A stretch of 64,000 nucleotides of DNA from Streptomyces sp. SAJ15 (GTDB lineage: Bacteria; Actinomycetota; Actinomycetes; Streptomycetales; Streptomycetaceae): positions 248,001 to 312,000 of the forward strand of contig NZ_NISY01000008.1 in NCBI RefSeq assembly GCF_007595705.1, read 5' to 3'. Below the pieces are notes generated by a model. The model was not told where the DNA came from. It saw nothing but the letters and a program-made list of their open reading frames with translations, and made no database searches. Position 1 is the stretch's first letter. Each line of letters starts with the position of its first letter. A program made the translations under genes and the position numbers. This document shows positions 7,928 to 16,980 of the stretch, piece after piece.

Positions 7928-8323
7928 ATGCAGACGTTCACCGACAACAGAGGCAGGCGAGCATCGGCCGGGGAGCTTTTCCCCGTGTTCGCGGGCGTGA
8001 TGTGCGGCGTCGGGGGGATCGGCGCGGTGCTGGCGATCTCCGACCTCGACTCGCCGCTGCGCGCGCCCCTCACCCTCTTGTTCCTGGTCGTCGCGCCCGC
8101 GTCCGCGGTGGCGGCCGCGCTCCGCGGCATCGACCCACTCGGCCGCGCGGTGCTCGCGGTGGCCGGCGCGATCGCGATCGACGTGCTGATCGCCCAGGCC
8201 ATGCTGTCGCTGCACCTGTGGAGCCCACGCGGGGGCGTGGTCGCGGTCGGCGTGCTGAGCCTGCTGATCCTCCTGCTGGGCCGGGCGCGGCGCCGCCGAG
8301 TGGCCCGGAAGAGCCAGGTGTGA
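7928..8323 (+). CDS. Small membrane protein at the head of the glycan locus
   Basis: This 131-residue protein has about four hydrophobic helices (ELFPVFAGVMCGVGGIGAVL; LTLLFLVVAPASAVAAAL; AVLAVAGAIAIDVLIAQAML; GGVVAVGVLSLLILLLG) and a basic tail (RARRRRVARKSQV). ATG 7928 is chosen over the longer frame from 7859 because the extra residues overlap the leader just past the hairpin. Only 3 bp separate it from the acyltransferase gene, so the two are translated together. I do not recognise a family. A role in the polysaccharide system is inferred from position only. Confidence 0.7.
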   Translation: MQTFTDNRGRRASAGELFPVFAGVMCGVGGIGAVLAISDLDSPLRAPLTLLFLVVAPASAVAAALRGIDPLGRAVLAVAGAIAIDVLIAQAMLSLHLWSPRGGVVAVGVLSLLILLLGRARRRRVARKSQV

Positions 8324-8326
8324 GCC

Positions 8327-9466
8327 GTGAGCAACCGCGACATCGGCGTGTACCGCCCCGGTGAGCTCACCGCCTCGGACCGCGCGGCCTGGACCGCCAT
8401 GCAGGAGCAGGCGCATCTGCTGGGCTCGCCGGAGCTGGCGAACCCCTTCCTCTCCCCCGAGTTCACCCTGGCCCTCGGCCGTTGTCGGCGCGAGGTGCGG
8501 ATCGCGGTGGTCCGCGAGGAGGGCGAACCGGTGGCCTTCTTCCCCTTCCAGCGGACCCGACTCGGGGTCGGCCGGGCCATCGGACTGGGCGTCTCCGACT
8601 CCCAGGGCCTGGTGCACCGGCCCGGCTTCCAGTGGGACGCGCGGGAGCTGCTCCAGGCGTGTCGGCTGGCGGTGTGGGAGTTCGACCACCTGGTGGAGGG
8701 ACAGAAGCCGTTCGAGGTGGGCGTGGTCCGCACGTTCCCCTCGCCGGTGATCGACGTGGACCAGGGGTACGCGGCCTACCTGGGCCAGCTCCGGTCCCGC
8801 TCGCCGAAGTTCGCCCGCACCACCCTGGCCAAGGAGCGGAAGCTCGGTCGGGACGTCGGTGAGGTGCGGTACATCCACGACGAGCGGAACCCGGAGGCGC
8901 TGCGCACGCTGATGGCCTGGAAGTCCGCCCAGTACCGAAGAACCGGGCGCAGCGACCGCTTCGCCCACCCGTGGATCGCCCGGCTGGTGCACCAGCTCTT
9001 CCACACCCGCACCCCGTCGTTCGCGGGGCTGCTGTCGGTGCTGTACGCGGGCGGGCGGCCGGTCGCCGCGCACTTCGGGCTCCGTTCGGAGCATGTACTG
9101 GCCTGCTGGTTCCCCGCCTACGACACGGCGTACGCGAAGTTCTCGCCCGGGCTGGCGCTGCATCTGCGGATGGCGGAGGGGGCCGCCGCGGAGGGCCTGG
9201 CCTATCTGGACCTGGGGCGGGGGGAGAAGGAGTACAAGGACTCCCTGAAGACCCGGGATCTCTCCGTGTCGGAGGGGTGGGTGACCCGGCGTCACCCGGT
9301 GGCGTTCGGCCATCGCGCCCGGCGCGCCCCGGTGCGGGCGCTGCGCAACACCGTGCTCTCCCGGCCGGAGCTGTTCGACCCGGCCGATCGACTCCTCAAG
9401 CACATGGGCAAGGCCAGACAAATCAAGATCGCCCCCCATCGATTCTCGAACAGCGACGAGCAATAA
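8327..9466 (+). CDS. FemAB/CelD-like GNAT acyltransferase
   Basis: This 379-residue protein has the layout of the COG5653 / BcsL-CelD group: an N-terminal half (ANPFLSPEFTLALGR, PVAFFPFQRTR) followed by a GNAT-like core. In the core, LYAGGRPVAAHFGLRS, CWFPAYDTAYAKFSPG, YLDLGRGEKEYKDSLKT are typical. Relatives occur in exopolysaccharide loci, where they are thought to acylate sugars or lipid-linked intermediates. It starts with GTG 8327, 3 bp after the preceding gene. A strong ribosome-binding-like AGGAGG sits just after its stop with no ORF behind it. The family call is good, the substrate is unknown. Confidence 0.83.
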   Translation: MSNRDIGVYRPGELTASDRAAWTAMQEQAHLLGSPELANPFLSPEFTLALGRCRREVRIAVVREEGEPVAFFPFQRTRLGVGRAIGLGVSDSQGLVHRPGFQWDARELLQACRLAVWEFDHLVEGQKPFEVGVVRTFPSPVIDVDQGYAAYLGQLRSRSPKFARTTLAKERKLGRDVGEVRYIHDERNPEALRTLMAWKSAQYRRTGRSDRFAHPWIARLVHQLFHTRTPSFAGLLSVLYAGGRPVAAHFGLRSEHVLACWFPAYDTAYAKFSPGLALHLRMAEGAAAEGLAYLDLGRGEKEYKDSLKTRDLSVSEGWVTRRHPVAFGHRARRAPVRALRNTVLSRPELFDPADRLLKHMGKARQIKIAPHRFSNSDEQ

Positions 9467-9819
9467 CACTTAAAAGGAGGAAGATTCCTGAAGTTCTTGC
9501 CGTAGCGTCTCAACTATCAATACCGTCAATGCGGTAATTCAACCACCCGCGTCGGTTCACCATCAGCAATTGCGGCTCCAGGGGAGGGCTCAAGCGCCGC
9601 GATGGTCCCGACCGCGGGCGCGGTAGGGGGGTGCCGTGCCCGGTCGCTCACGCGCGCCGGGTCGCGTGCCGCGAGGCCAGTTACACCAGCCAGCTCACCC
9701 AACTCCGTACGACGGCGCGCCATGTCGTCATGGGCGGGTGAGAACCCCCCTTTCGAACCGGACACACCAACGGACCCGCCTAGGCGGGCGGTTCCACCGG
9801 ACGAGAGGGAAACAGACTC
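9467..9819. other. 353-bp gap before the glycosyltransferases, with a small palindrome
   Basis: No credible ORF lies here. The first 80 bp are unusually AT-rich for this genome and include AAAAGGAGGAAG. A 14-bp perfect palindrome (CCCGCCTAGGCGGG, 9775-9788) lies 31 bp before the GT2 ATG. The gap probably holds an internal promoter for the glycosyltransferase operon and possibly an operator. Confidence 0.45.
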
Positions 9820-10662
9820 ATGAGCTCCTTCGTGCATCCGCCGCGCCAATCGAATAGGAACTCGGCGCCGAAAACACCGGAAAACGATCAGCAGGGCGCG
9901 GCCTATCGCCCGGTCTCCTCTCATCTCGCCATCGCGCCGCCGGTCAGTATCGTCATTCCGGCGATGAACGAGGCGCAGAATCTTCCCTATGTGTTCAAGA
10001 CCCTGCCCGACTGGATTCACGAGGTCGTGCTGGTGGACGGGAATTCCACCGACGACACGGTCAAGGTGGCCCGGGAGCTGTGGCCGGACATCACCGTGGT
10101 GCGGCAGCGCGGCAGGGGCAAGGGCGACGCCCTCATCACCGGCTTCGCGGCCTGCACCGGGGACATCGTGGTGATGATCGACGCGGACGGCTCGGCCGAC
10201 GGTGGCGAGATCGTCAGCTATGTCTCGGCGCTGGTCTCCGGCGCCGACTTCGCCAAGGGGTCGCGCTTCGCCAACGGCGGCGGCACCGATGACATGACGG
10301 CGATCCGCAAGCTCGGCAACCGGGCGCTGACCGCCTTCGTCAACCGCAAGTTCGGCGCCCGCTACACCGACCTGTGCTACGGCTACAACGCCTTCTGGCG
10401 CCGGTGTCTGGACGAGATCGCCCTGGACTGCGCCGGGTTCGAGGTGGAGACCCTGATGAACATCCGGGTCGTCAAGGCGGGCCTGCGGGTGCAGGAGATC
10501 CCCAGCCACGAGTACGAGCGCATCCACGGCGTCAGCAATCTGCGCGCGGTGCGCGACGGGCTGCGGGTGCTCAAGGTGATCCTGAACGAGCGCGGGACGC
10601 GCCGGCCGCGCCGCCGGCCGCCCATCGCGGCCCTCGCGCCTCGCCGCGGGGAGGTGTCTTGA
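9820..10662 (+). CDS. GT2 glycosyltransferase, dolichol-phosphate-sugar synthase type
   Basis: This 280-residue cytoplasmic GT-A transferase has a 40-residue polar N-terminus, then VSIVIPAMNEAQNLPYVF, HEVVLVDGNSTDDTV, the Asp-rich nucleotide-sugar and metal site VVMIDADGS, and RGRGKGDALITGF. The C-terminal YEVETL-like block is FEVETLMNIRV. There is no membrane helix, so a lipid-phosphate acceptor is likely but not shown. Its stop overlaps the TTG start of the next glycosyltransferase (TTGA), implying translational coupling. It is the first of five tightly packed frames in the putative glycan operon. Confidence 0.92.
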   Translation: MSSFVHPPRQSNRNSAPKTPENDQQGAAYRPVSSHLAIAPPVSIVIPAMNEAQNLPYVFKTLPDWIHEVVLVDGNSTDDTVKVARELWPDITVVRQRGRGKGDALITGFAACTGDIVVMIDADGSADGGEIVSYVSALVSGADFAKGSRFANGGGTDDMTAIRKLGNRALTAFVNRKFGARYTDLCYGYNAFWRRCLDEIALDCAGFEVETLMNIRVVKAGLRVQEIPSHEYERIHGVSNLRAVRDGLRVLKVILNERGTRRPRRRPPIAALAPRRGEVS

Positions 10663-11732
10663 GCCCCGTCCCCGAGCGGACGCCGCGGATCTCCGTGGTG
10701 ATCTGCGTCTATACCGAGGACCGCTGGGCGGACATCCTCGCCGCGGTCGCCTCGGTGGGCGACCAGTCGCTGCCCGCCCATGAGACGCTCCTGGTCGTCG
10801 ACCACAACCCCGCGCTGCTGCGCCGCCTCGCCACGCGGTTCGCCGCCGAGGGCGGGTCCGGTGCGGCCGGGGTGCGGGTGCTGGAGAACGCCGGCCCGCG
10901 CGGGCTGTCCGCGGGCCGGAACACCGGCATCGCGGCGGCCTCCGGCGAGGTGATCGCCTTCCTCGACGACGACGCGGTCGCCGAGCGGGACTGGCTGCGG
11001 CACTTCGCCGAGGCGTACGCCGATCCACGGGTGATGGCGGTCGGCGGCAGGACGCTCCCGGTGTGGGCGTCCGGCCGCCGACCGGCCTGGTTCCCCGAGG
11101 AGTTCGACTGGGTGGTGGGCTGCACCTACCGCGGGCTGCCCCCGGGCCGGGTGCGGGTGCGCAACGTCTTCGGCGGCAACGCCTCGTTCCGCCGCGAGGC
11201 GTTCGAGGCGGCCGGCGGCTTCGCGACCGGCATCGGACGCGACGGCGACAAGCGCCCGTTGGGAGGCGAGGAGACGGAGCTGTGCATCCGACTCTCCCGC
11301 GCCCGACCGGAGGCCGTGCTGCTGATCGACGACCGCGCGGTCATCCACCACAAGGTGCCCGCCACGCGGGAGCGATTCGGCTACCTCCGCAGCCGCTCCT
11401 ACGCCGAGGGGCTGTCCAAGGCCCTGGTGACGCACAGCGTCGGAGCCCGGCAGGGGCTGGCCAGCGAACGCCGCTACACCACCCGGGTGCTGCCCGCCGG
11501 GGTGGTGCGCGGGCTGCGCGACGCGCTGCTGGGCCGGCCCGGCGGGGCGGGCCGCGCCGGGGCGATCGTGACAGGAGTCGCGGCCGCCACGGGCGGGTAT
11601 GTGGTGGGCAGCGTACGGGCCCGCAGGGGAGGCGGAGCCCGTTTCACCATCGCCGCCGTCCCGGGCGGCGCCCCGGCCGGCACCACGACCGGGCCGCCGT
11701 CCGGCACGGCGGCGTGTGAGGGGGCGGCATGA
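10659..11732 (+). CDS. GT2 glycosyltransferase
   Basis: This 357-residue GT-A transferase has ISVVICVYTEDRWADI at the N-terminus, AGRNTGIAAASGEVIAFLDD with the DDD metal site (about residues 100-110), the acceptor-side block FGGNASFRREAFEAAGGF and GGEETELCIRL. TTG 10659 overlaps the previous stop by 4 nt, with GGAGG 4 nt upstream; no better start is in frame. The last 60 residues are Gly/Ala-rich with one weak hydrophobic stretch (GAIVTGVAAATGGYVVGSV) that may touch the membrane. Its stop overlaps the next ATG (ATGA). It probably adds a sugar to the same glycan as the upstream GT2. Confidence 0.92.
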   Translation: MSPVPERTPRISVVICVYTEDRWADILAAVASVGDQSLPAHETLLVVDHNPALLRRLATRFAAEGGSGAAGVRVLENAGPRGLSAGRNTGIAAASGEVIAFLDDDAVAERDWLRHFAEAYADPRVMAVGGRTLPVWASGRRPAWFPEEFDWVVGCTYRGLPPGRVRVRNVFGGNASFRREAFEAAGGFATGIGRDGDKRPLGGEETELCIRLSRARPEAVLLIDDRAVIHHKVPATRERFGYLRSRSYAEGLSKALVTHSVGARQGLASERRYTTRVLPAGVVRGLRDALLGRPGGAGRAGAIVTGVAAATGGYVVGSVRARRGGGARFTIAAVPGGAPAGTTTGPPSGTAACEGAA

Positions 11733-11977
11733 GACATGCGCACGCGCACACGAGCGAAACCAGACGGAGCGGGGGCCTGGTCGGGCTCACGCTGGTGAAC
11801 GGTGGCCGGCGGTACGCCGGGCCGCGGGGGTCCGAGGCGCGCGTCCGGCAGCCGCGCGGCCGGCCGCGGCCACCGGACGGTCCGGAGGGGGCGCCACGGC
11901 AGGGCCCGCGGCCGACTCCCACGGATCGGCCGGATCTGCCGGAGTGGCGACGCGGCGGCGACGGAGGCGCGGCGTGA
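11729..11977 (+). CDS. Possible small coupled gene between GT2 and deacetylase
   Basis: This 82-residue ORF overlaps the upstream stop by ATGA and the downstream GTG start by GTGA, so it is coupled at both ends. The product (MRHAHAHTSETRRSGGLVGL, then Arg/Pro/Gly-rich) matches no family I know and contains two rare AGA codons. It may be a real small basic protein, a decayed gene remnant, or a spacer that keeps ribosomes moving to the deacetylase. The double overlap is the only positive evidence. Confidence 0.4.
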   Translation: MRHAHAHTSETRRSGGLVGLTLVNGGRRYAGPRGSEARVRQPRGRPRPPDGPEGAPRQGPRPTPTDRPDLPEWRRGGDGGAA

Positions 11978-12762
11978 TCACAGCCGCGGTGCCGATACTG
12001 ATGTACCACGCCGTGGCCCACTCCCCCGCCCGAGCCACACACGGCCTGTCCGTCGCGCCGGGCGCGTTCGCCGAGCAGATGGCCCTGCTCGCCGAGCGCG
12101 GGTACACCCCGGTCACCTGTGAGCGGCTGGGGGTGGCGTGGCGCGGCGGCCCGCCGCTGCCACCCCGCCCGGTCCTGATCACCTTCGATGACGGCTACGA
12201 GGGCGTGCACCGGCACGCCCTCCCCGTCCTGGACCGGTACTCCTTCCCGGCCACCCTGTTCGTCGCCACCGGCTGGCTGCGCGGGCCGTACGAGACGGGG
12301 GGCGCGCTCGACCTCATGCTCTGCTGGGAGCAGGTGCGCGAGCTCGCCGGCGCCGGGGTGGAGATCGGCGGGCACAGCCACACCCATCCGCAACTGGACC
12401 AGCTACCGCCCGAGCGGCTCTGGTTCGAGCTGGTGCGCTGCCGGGAGATCCTCACCAAGGAGCTCGGCGGCCCACCGGGGTCGTTCGCCTATCCGTACGG
12501 CTACTCGAGCCGCCGGGTGCGGCAGGCGGTGCGCTCCGCCGGCTTCCAGATATCCCTGGCGGTGGGCAACGCGCTCGCCGCACCGCACCAGGGGCCCTAC
12601 GCACTGCGCCGGGTCACCGTGCGGCGCAGCACCCGGATCGAGGAGTTCGAGCGGCTCGTCGAGGGCCGCGCGATCGGCCGCACCTTCGCCAAGGACCGGG
12701 CGCTGACGAAGAGCTACGCCCTGATCCGCCGATCACGCCAAGTCCTACGGAAGGTGCACTGA
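11974..12762 (+). CDS. Polysaccharide deacetylase (CE4/NodB fold)
   Basis: This 262-residue protein starts at PILMYHAVAHSP and carries CE4 motif 1 (LITFDDGYEG, catalytic base and metal Asp) and motif 2 (GGHSHTHPQLDQL, metal-binding HxxxH). The FAYPYGYSS block follows. The enzyme would remove N-acetyl groups from an amino-sugar glycan. GTG 11974 has GGAGG 6 nt upstream and overlaps the preceding stop (GTGA). No clear signal peptide is seen; the N-terminus is only mildly hydrophobic, so it may act on lipid-linked precursors or use an atypical route. It lies between the glycosyltransferases and the flippase, fitting a modification step of the same polymer. Confidence 0.9.
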   Translation: MITAAVPILMYHAVAHSPARATHGLSVAPGAFAEQMALLAERGYTPVTCERLGVAWRGGPPLPPRPVLITFDDGYEGVHRHALPVLDRYSFPATLFVATGWLRGPYETGGALDLMLCWEQVRELAGAGVEIGGHSHTHPQLDQLPPERLWFELVRCREILTKELGGPPGSFAYPYGYSSRRVRQAVRSAGFQISLAVGNALAAPHQGPYALRRVTVRRSTRIEEFERLVEGRAIGRTFAKDRALTKSYALIRRSRQVLRKVH

Positions 12763-12766
12763 GCCT

Positions 12767-15700
12767 GTGTCCGACACGACCACCCGGACCGAGGAGCGGA
12801 CGGCCGACAAGCCGACCACGGCACGGGGCGGGCGGGACCCCCTGTTCCGCAACGCCTATGCGCTGATGCTCAACACGGGCATCTCCGCGGTCCTGGGGCT
12901 GGGCTACTGGCTGGCCGCGGCCCGGTACTACGAGGAGTCCGCGGTCGGCCAGGGCTCGGCGGCCATCGCCGCGATGAAGTTCCTGGCCGGGCTGACGGCG
13001 GTCACCCTGACCGGGGCGCTGGCCCGCTTCATCCCGGTGGCCGGACGCGCGACGGGCCGGCTGGTGTTCCGCACCTACGCCGCCAGTTCGCTGGTCGTCA
13101 CCTGTGCGGCGGCGGTCTTCCTGCTGACCCTCGACGAGTGGGGGCCGTCCTACCGCTTTCTGCACGGGCCGCTGCACGGCGCGTTCTTCCTGGTGGCCGT
13201 GGTCGCCTGGTCGCTGCTCACCCTTCAGGACGGGGTGCTGACCGGGCTGCGCAGCGCCTTCTGGGTGCCGGTGGGGAACACCGTCTTCTCGGTGGTGAAG
13301 CTGGTGCTGCTGGTCGGGCTGGCCGCGGTGATCCCGACCGTGGGGGTCTTCGTCTCCTGGGTGGCGGCCATCGGGGTCTCGGTGCTGCCGCTGGGCTGGC
13401 TGGTCTTCCGGCGGCTGGTGCCGCGGCACGTCGCGGCGACCGAGGGCAAGACCAGGCCCGCCACCGCGCGCGAGATGGGCCGCTTCCTGGCCGGTGACTA
13501 CACGGGGTCGCTCTTCTCGCTGGCCGTGGTCTACCTGGTGCCGGTCATCGTCGCCTCGCAGGTCAGCTCCACCGACAACGCGTACTTCTACATCGCCACC
13601 ACCATCGGCGGCACCACCAATCTGCTCGCCGTCAACATGGGCGCCTCGCTGACCGTGGAGGGCTCGCACGACCCGGCCCGGCTGGCGGAGAACTGCAGGG
13701 CGGCGCTCCGCCGGATGGCCCGGATCATGGTCCCGGCCTGCGTGGTCCTGTTCGTCTTCGCCCCGCAGATCCTGGGGGTGTTCGGGGCGGCCTACGCCGA
13801 GGAGGCCACCCCGCTGCTGCGCTGGCTGGCGGTGGGCGCCCTGCTGCGGGTGGTCATCGAGGTGTACTTCGCGGTGCTCCGGGCGCACAGCCGCACCTTG
13901 GGGCTGGCCTATCTCCAGGGCCTGCTGTGCGTGCTGGTGCTGGGGCTGACGCTGCTGCTGCTGCCGCGGATGGGGCTCACCGGCGCCGGTGTCGCGGAGG
14001 TGAGCAGCCTGACGGTGATCGCCGCGATCGCTGCGGTCCGGCTGCGTCGCATGCTCGCCGAGGGCGGCGGCCCGGGCGGTGGCGCCGCAGCCACCGTGCC
14101 GTCCCGCACGCCGGTCGGAGCGCCCTCGGGTACCGCGGCCCACAGCTCGGCGCGTCCGTCGTCCCGGGCCCTGGCCGGCCCGGCCGGGCGACCGGGTCGG
14201 GCCGCGAGGGTGCGGGGCGCGGCCACCGCGCCGGACGGGGACCTGGCGGACCTGGCGGTGTACGGCGACCGTGGGGCCGCGCTCCGCTCGCCGCTGCGCG
14301 GCCGTGCCGAACAGCGCTTCGGCACCCGTTGGGCGCTCCGCGCGGCGCTGGACTCCGACACCCTGCCGCTGGGCGTGCGGGCCGACTTCGACCACCCCGA
14401 GCGGCGCCCAGCCCCGTACGGCGGCCCGCCGCCGATCGAGCGGACGGGGCCCGCGCGGGAGCTCTCCGCGCCGGCCGACGGCCGGTCCGCGCCGAGCGGC
14501 GAGTCCTCGGTGCCGCCCGGACTGCCCCGCACGGACGGCGTCCCGCCGGCCAACGGTCACTTCCGCAGCGCCCCGGACGGCCCGCCCCTCACCGAGGGGC
14601 GGCGCACCGCGGCCGACCGCCGCGAGCACGAGCCGGGGCCGTCCACGGCCGCCGAGGTCGGGCGGCGCCGGCCCGAGCCGGCCGAGGGGGAGGCGCCCGA
14701 GCGGCGGCCCGACGAGCCCGACGTCCGGCCGCCCGCCGCCCGCCCCGCCCGCTGGCCCGAGACCGGGATCTGGCTGCTGCTGGCCGCGGCGCTGACGCTG
14801 TACTGGCTGCCGCTGCTGCGGCTGCGGGAGAGCGCGCTGGACGCCATGGGCGGACTGGGGCTGGTCTCCGTCCTGCCGACGGCGACGCTGCTCGGGGCCG
14901 GGCTGCTGGTGCTGGCCTTCGTGGCCGCGCTGTGGCTGGACCGGCCACGCCCGGTACTGCTGACGGTGACGCTGCTGACCACCGTGCTCTCGCTGCACGC
15001 CGTACCCGCCGTGCTGGAGGCCGAGCCGCGGTTCGCGACCGCCTGGCAACACGTCGGCTTCATGGACTACATCGCGCGCACCGGCGACGCGGTGCCGGAC
15101 CTGGACGCGCGTTGGAGCTGGCCCGGATTCTTCGCGGCGGCGCAGTTCGTGGCCCAGGCGTGCCGGATCGAGGACGTCGGCGAGGTGCTGCGCTGGTGGC
15201 CGACGCTGATCCAACTGCTCTACCTGGCGCCGCTGATGCTGCTGATGCGAGCCGTGCGGGCGAGCTGGCGGGCCAAGTGGACGGCGGTGTGGCTGTTCGC
15301 GCTGTGCGCCTGGGTGGGCCAGGACTACTTCTCCCCGCAGGGCTTCACCTACCTCTTCTACCTGGTCTTCGTCGCCGTGCTGCTGGTCTGGTTCCGGGAG
15401 CCGCGGGAGCTGCCCGGCAAGCGGCGACCGGGCGAGGCGGAGGTCGGCGAGTCCACGCGCGGCCAGCGGGTGGCGCTGCTGGCGCTGCTGCTGGCGCTGT
15501 TCACGGCGTCGGTGGCGGCGCACCAGCTGACCCCGTTCGTGATGCTGGGCGTGGCGACCGCCCTGGTCCTGCTGCGCCGCTCCACGCTTCGCGGGCTGCC
15601 CTTGCTGTGCGGGGTGCTGGTGGTGGCCTGGGTGGGGCTGTTCGCCGAGCCGTACTGGTCGGGCCACTTCGACGAACTGTTCGGCGGGGTCGGCGGGGTC

Positions 15701-16735
15701 GGCGGCAATGTGTCCTCCTCCGTCTCCGGCCGGATCGAGGGTGGCAGCGAGACCCACAAGCTGGTGCTGTACACGCGGGTAGCGCTGGCCGGCGGGGTGC
15801 TCGCCTTCGCCTGCCTCGGCGTGCTGCGGCGGCGCGCCGCGGGCTTCACGGAGCGGTCGCTCCTCGTGCTGACCTTCGTGCCGTTCCTGGGCTTCGGCAT
15901 GCAGTCCTACGGCGGCGAGATGGCGCTGCGGGTCTTCATGTTCGCCCTCCCGGGCGCCTGCGCCCTGGGGGCCCTGGCCCTGTTCCCCCGCACGGCCGCG
16001 GCGCGCCGGGGCACCGGCCCGCTGTGCGCCCTGCTGGCGGGCCTGGTGCTGTTCGGCGGCTTCCTGGTGGCGCGGTGGGGCAACGAGCCGTTCGAGCGGG
16101 TGCGGCCCGGCGAGGTCGCGGCGATGGAGTACGTCTACGCGCACGACGAGCCGACCGCGCGGGTGCTGTGGATGAGCGACGACCCGGCCGTCAACGTCAC
16201 CCCGGCGATGCCCTGGGGCGCGCGCGACATGGAGAGGGTCGGCTATGTGCCCACCCTCGCCCCGCGCGACCCCGGACGGGTCGACCCGCTGGTGGAGGCG
16301 CTGCGCGAGGCGGGCCCGCGTTCGTATCTGATGGTGAACCGCGGCCAGTCGATCTATCTGGAGTTCGACTCGGGCTACGCCGCCGACTGGATGGAGCGGC
16401 TGCGACGGACCCTGGACGGGCGGCCCGAGCTGCGCCGAGTGCTCGCCAACGACGATGCCGCGGTGTACGAGCTCCGGAACCCGCCCCGCGGCCCCGTGGA
16501 GCGCGCCGACCCGGGCCCCGCCGGCCCGCTGATCACCTGGACCCCCTGGTCGGTGGCGGCCGCGCTCGCCGCACTGGCCCTGTGCGTCCTGCTGACGACC
16601 CGTGAGGTGCTGCGCGTGGCCCTCCCCCCCAGCGTGCGCCAGCTCCGCTGGCTGCAGGGCATGTACTGGTTCGCACTGCCCCTGCTGGCACTGCTCCTGG
16701 CGTCGCTGGCACAACGGTTCATCACGCTGTCGTGA
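12767..16735 (+). CDS. Wzx-type flippase fused to a large polytopic membrane domain
   Basis: This 1322-residue protein has three parts. Residues about 25-440 form an O-antigen-flippase/MATE-like domain of about 12 helices (NAYALMLNTGISAVLGLGYW, GALARFIPVAGRATG, PTVGVFVSWVAAIG). Residues about 440-660 are a polar Pro/Arg/Gly-rich linker. Residues 663-1322 are a second multi-helix domain beginning WPETGIWLLLAAALTLYWLP. Its first outer loop (HVGFMDYIARTGDAVPDLDA, then RWSWPGFF) and later VGQDYFSPQGFTYLF suggest a GT-C transferase or polymerase. GTG 12767 follows the deacetylase by 4 bp. A fusion would couple export of lipid-linked units to their transfer or polymerisation. The second domain's function is inferred from topology only. 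Confidence 0.85.
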   Translation: MSDTTTRTEERTADKPTTARGGRDPLFRNAYALMLNTGISAVLGLGYWLAAARYYEESAVGQGSAAIAAMKFLAGLTAVTLTGALARFIPVAGRATGRLVFRTYAASSLVVTCAAAVFLLTLDEWGPSYRFLHGPLHGAFFLVAVVAWSLLTLQDGVLTGLRSAFWVPVGNTVFSVVKLVLLVGLAAVIPTVGVFVSWVAAIGVSVLPLGWLVFRRLVPRHVAATEGKTRPATAREMGRFLAGDYTGSLFSLAVVYLVPVIVASQVSSTDNAYFYIATTIGGTTNLLAVNMGASLTVEGSHDPARLAENCRAALRRMARIMVPACVVLFVFAPQILGVFGAAYAEEATPLLRWLAVGALLRVVIEVYFAVLRAHSRTLGLAYLQGLLCVLVLGLTLLLLPRMGLTGAGVAEVSSLTVIAAIAAVRLRRMLAEGGGPGGGAAATVPSRTPVGAPSGTAAHSSARPSSRALAGPAGRPGRAARVRGAATAPDGDLADLAVYGDRGAALRSPLRGRAEQRFGTRWALRAALDSDTLPLGVRADFDHPERRPAPYGGPPPIERTGPARELSAPADGRSAPSGESSVPPGLPRTDGVPPANGHFRSAPDGPPLTEGRRTAADRREHEPGPSTAAEVGRRRPEPAEGEAPERRPDEPDVRPPAARPARWPETGIWLLLAAALTLYWLPLLRLRESALDAMGGLGLVSVLPTATLLGAGLLVLAFVAALWLDRPRPVLLTVTLLTTVLSLHAVPAVLEAEPRFATAWQHVGFMDYIARTGDAVPDLDARWSWPGFFAAAQFVAQACRIEDVGEVLRWWPTLIQLLYLAPLMLLMRAVRASWRAKWTAVWLFALCAWVGQDYFSPQGFTYLFYLVFVAVLLVWFREPRELPGKRRPGEAEVGESTRGQRVALLALLLALFTASVAAHQLTPFVMLGVATALVLLRRSTLRGLPLLCGVLVVAWVGLFAEPYWSGHFDELFGGVGGVGGNVSSSVSGRIEGGSETHKLVLYTRVALAGGVLAFACLGVLRRRAAGFTERSLLVLTFVPFLGFGMQSYGGEMALRVFMFALPGACALGALALFPRTAAARRGTGPLCALLAGLVLFGGFLVARWGNEPFERVRPGEVAAMEYVYAHDEPTARVLWMSDDPAVNVTPAMPWGARDMERVGYVPTLAPRDPGRVDPLVEALREAGPRSYLMVNRGQSIYLEFDSGYAADWMERLRRTLDGRPELRRVLANDDAAVYELRNPPRGPVERADPGPAGPLITWTPWSVAAALAALALCVLLTTREVLRVALPPSVRQLRWLQGMYWFALPLLALLLASLAQRFITLS

Positions 16736-16980
16736 GTCTCAGGGCTCGGTTCGCCTCCGGGCGCTGTAAGCGACTACCGACGGCCGACCGCGCGGGGGCC
16801 GGGGCTGCTGACGGCGGAAGGGGACGGGGAGGGGTGTCTTCGGGGCGCTGACGCGTGATTTGCGGGCGAAGAGGGATCTCCCTCGCGGTACGGGTAAGGC
16901 CCGTAAATCATGCTGCCCCGAAGGCGCCCCGGACCGGACCCGACCCACCCACCACCCCGCACCCACCCACGGCCCTCACC

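Noticed and set aside
9472..9520. Strong AGGAGG after the acyltransferase stop, possible small leader ORF
   Set aside because: No ATG, GTG or TTG at suitable spacing opens a frame of useful length; listed only as a feature of the gap.
12614..16714. 1366-codon frame antisense to the flippase fusion
   Set aside because: The translation is Gln/His/Arg-rich with no hydrophobic segments or motifs, while the plus strand reads as two membrane domains.
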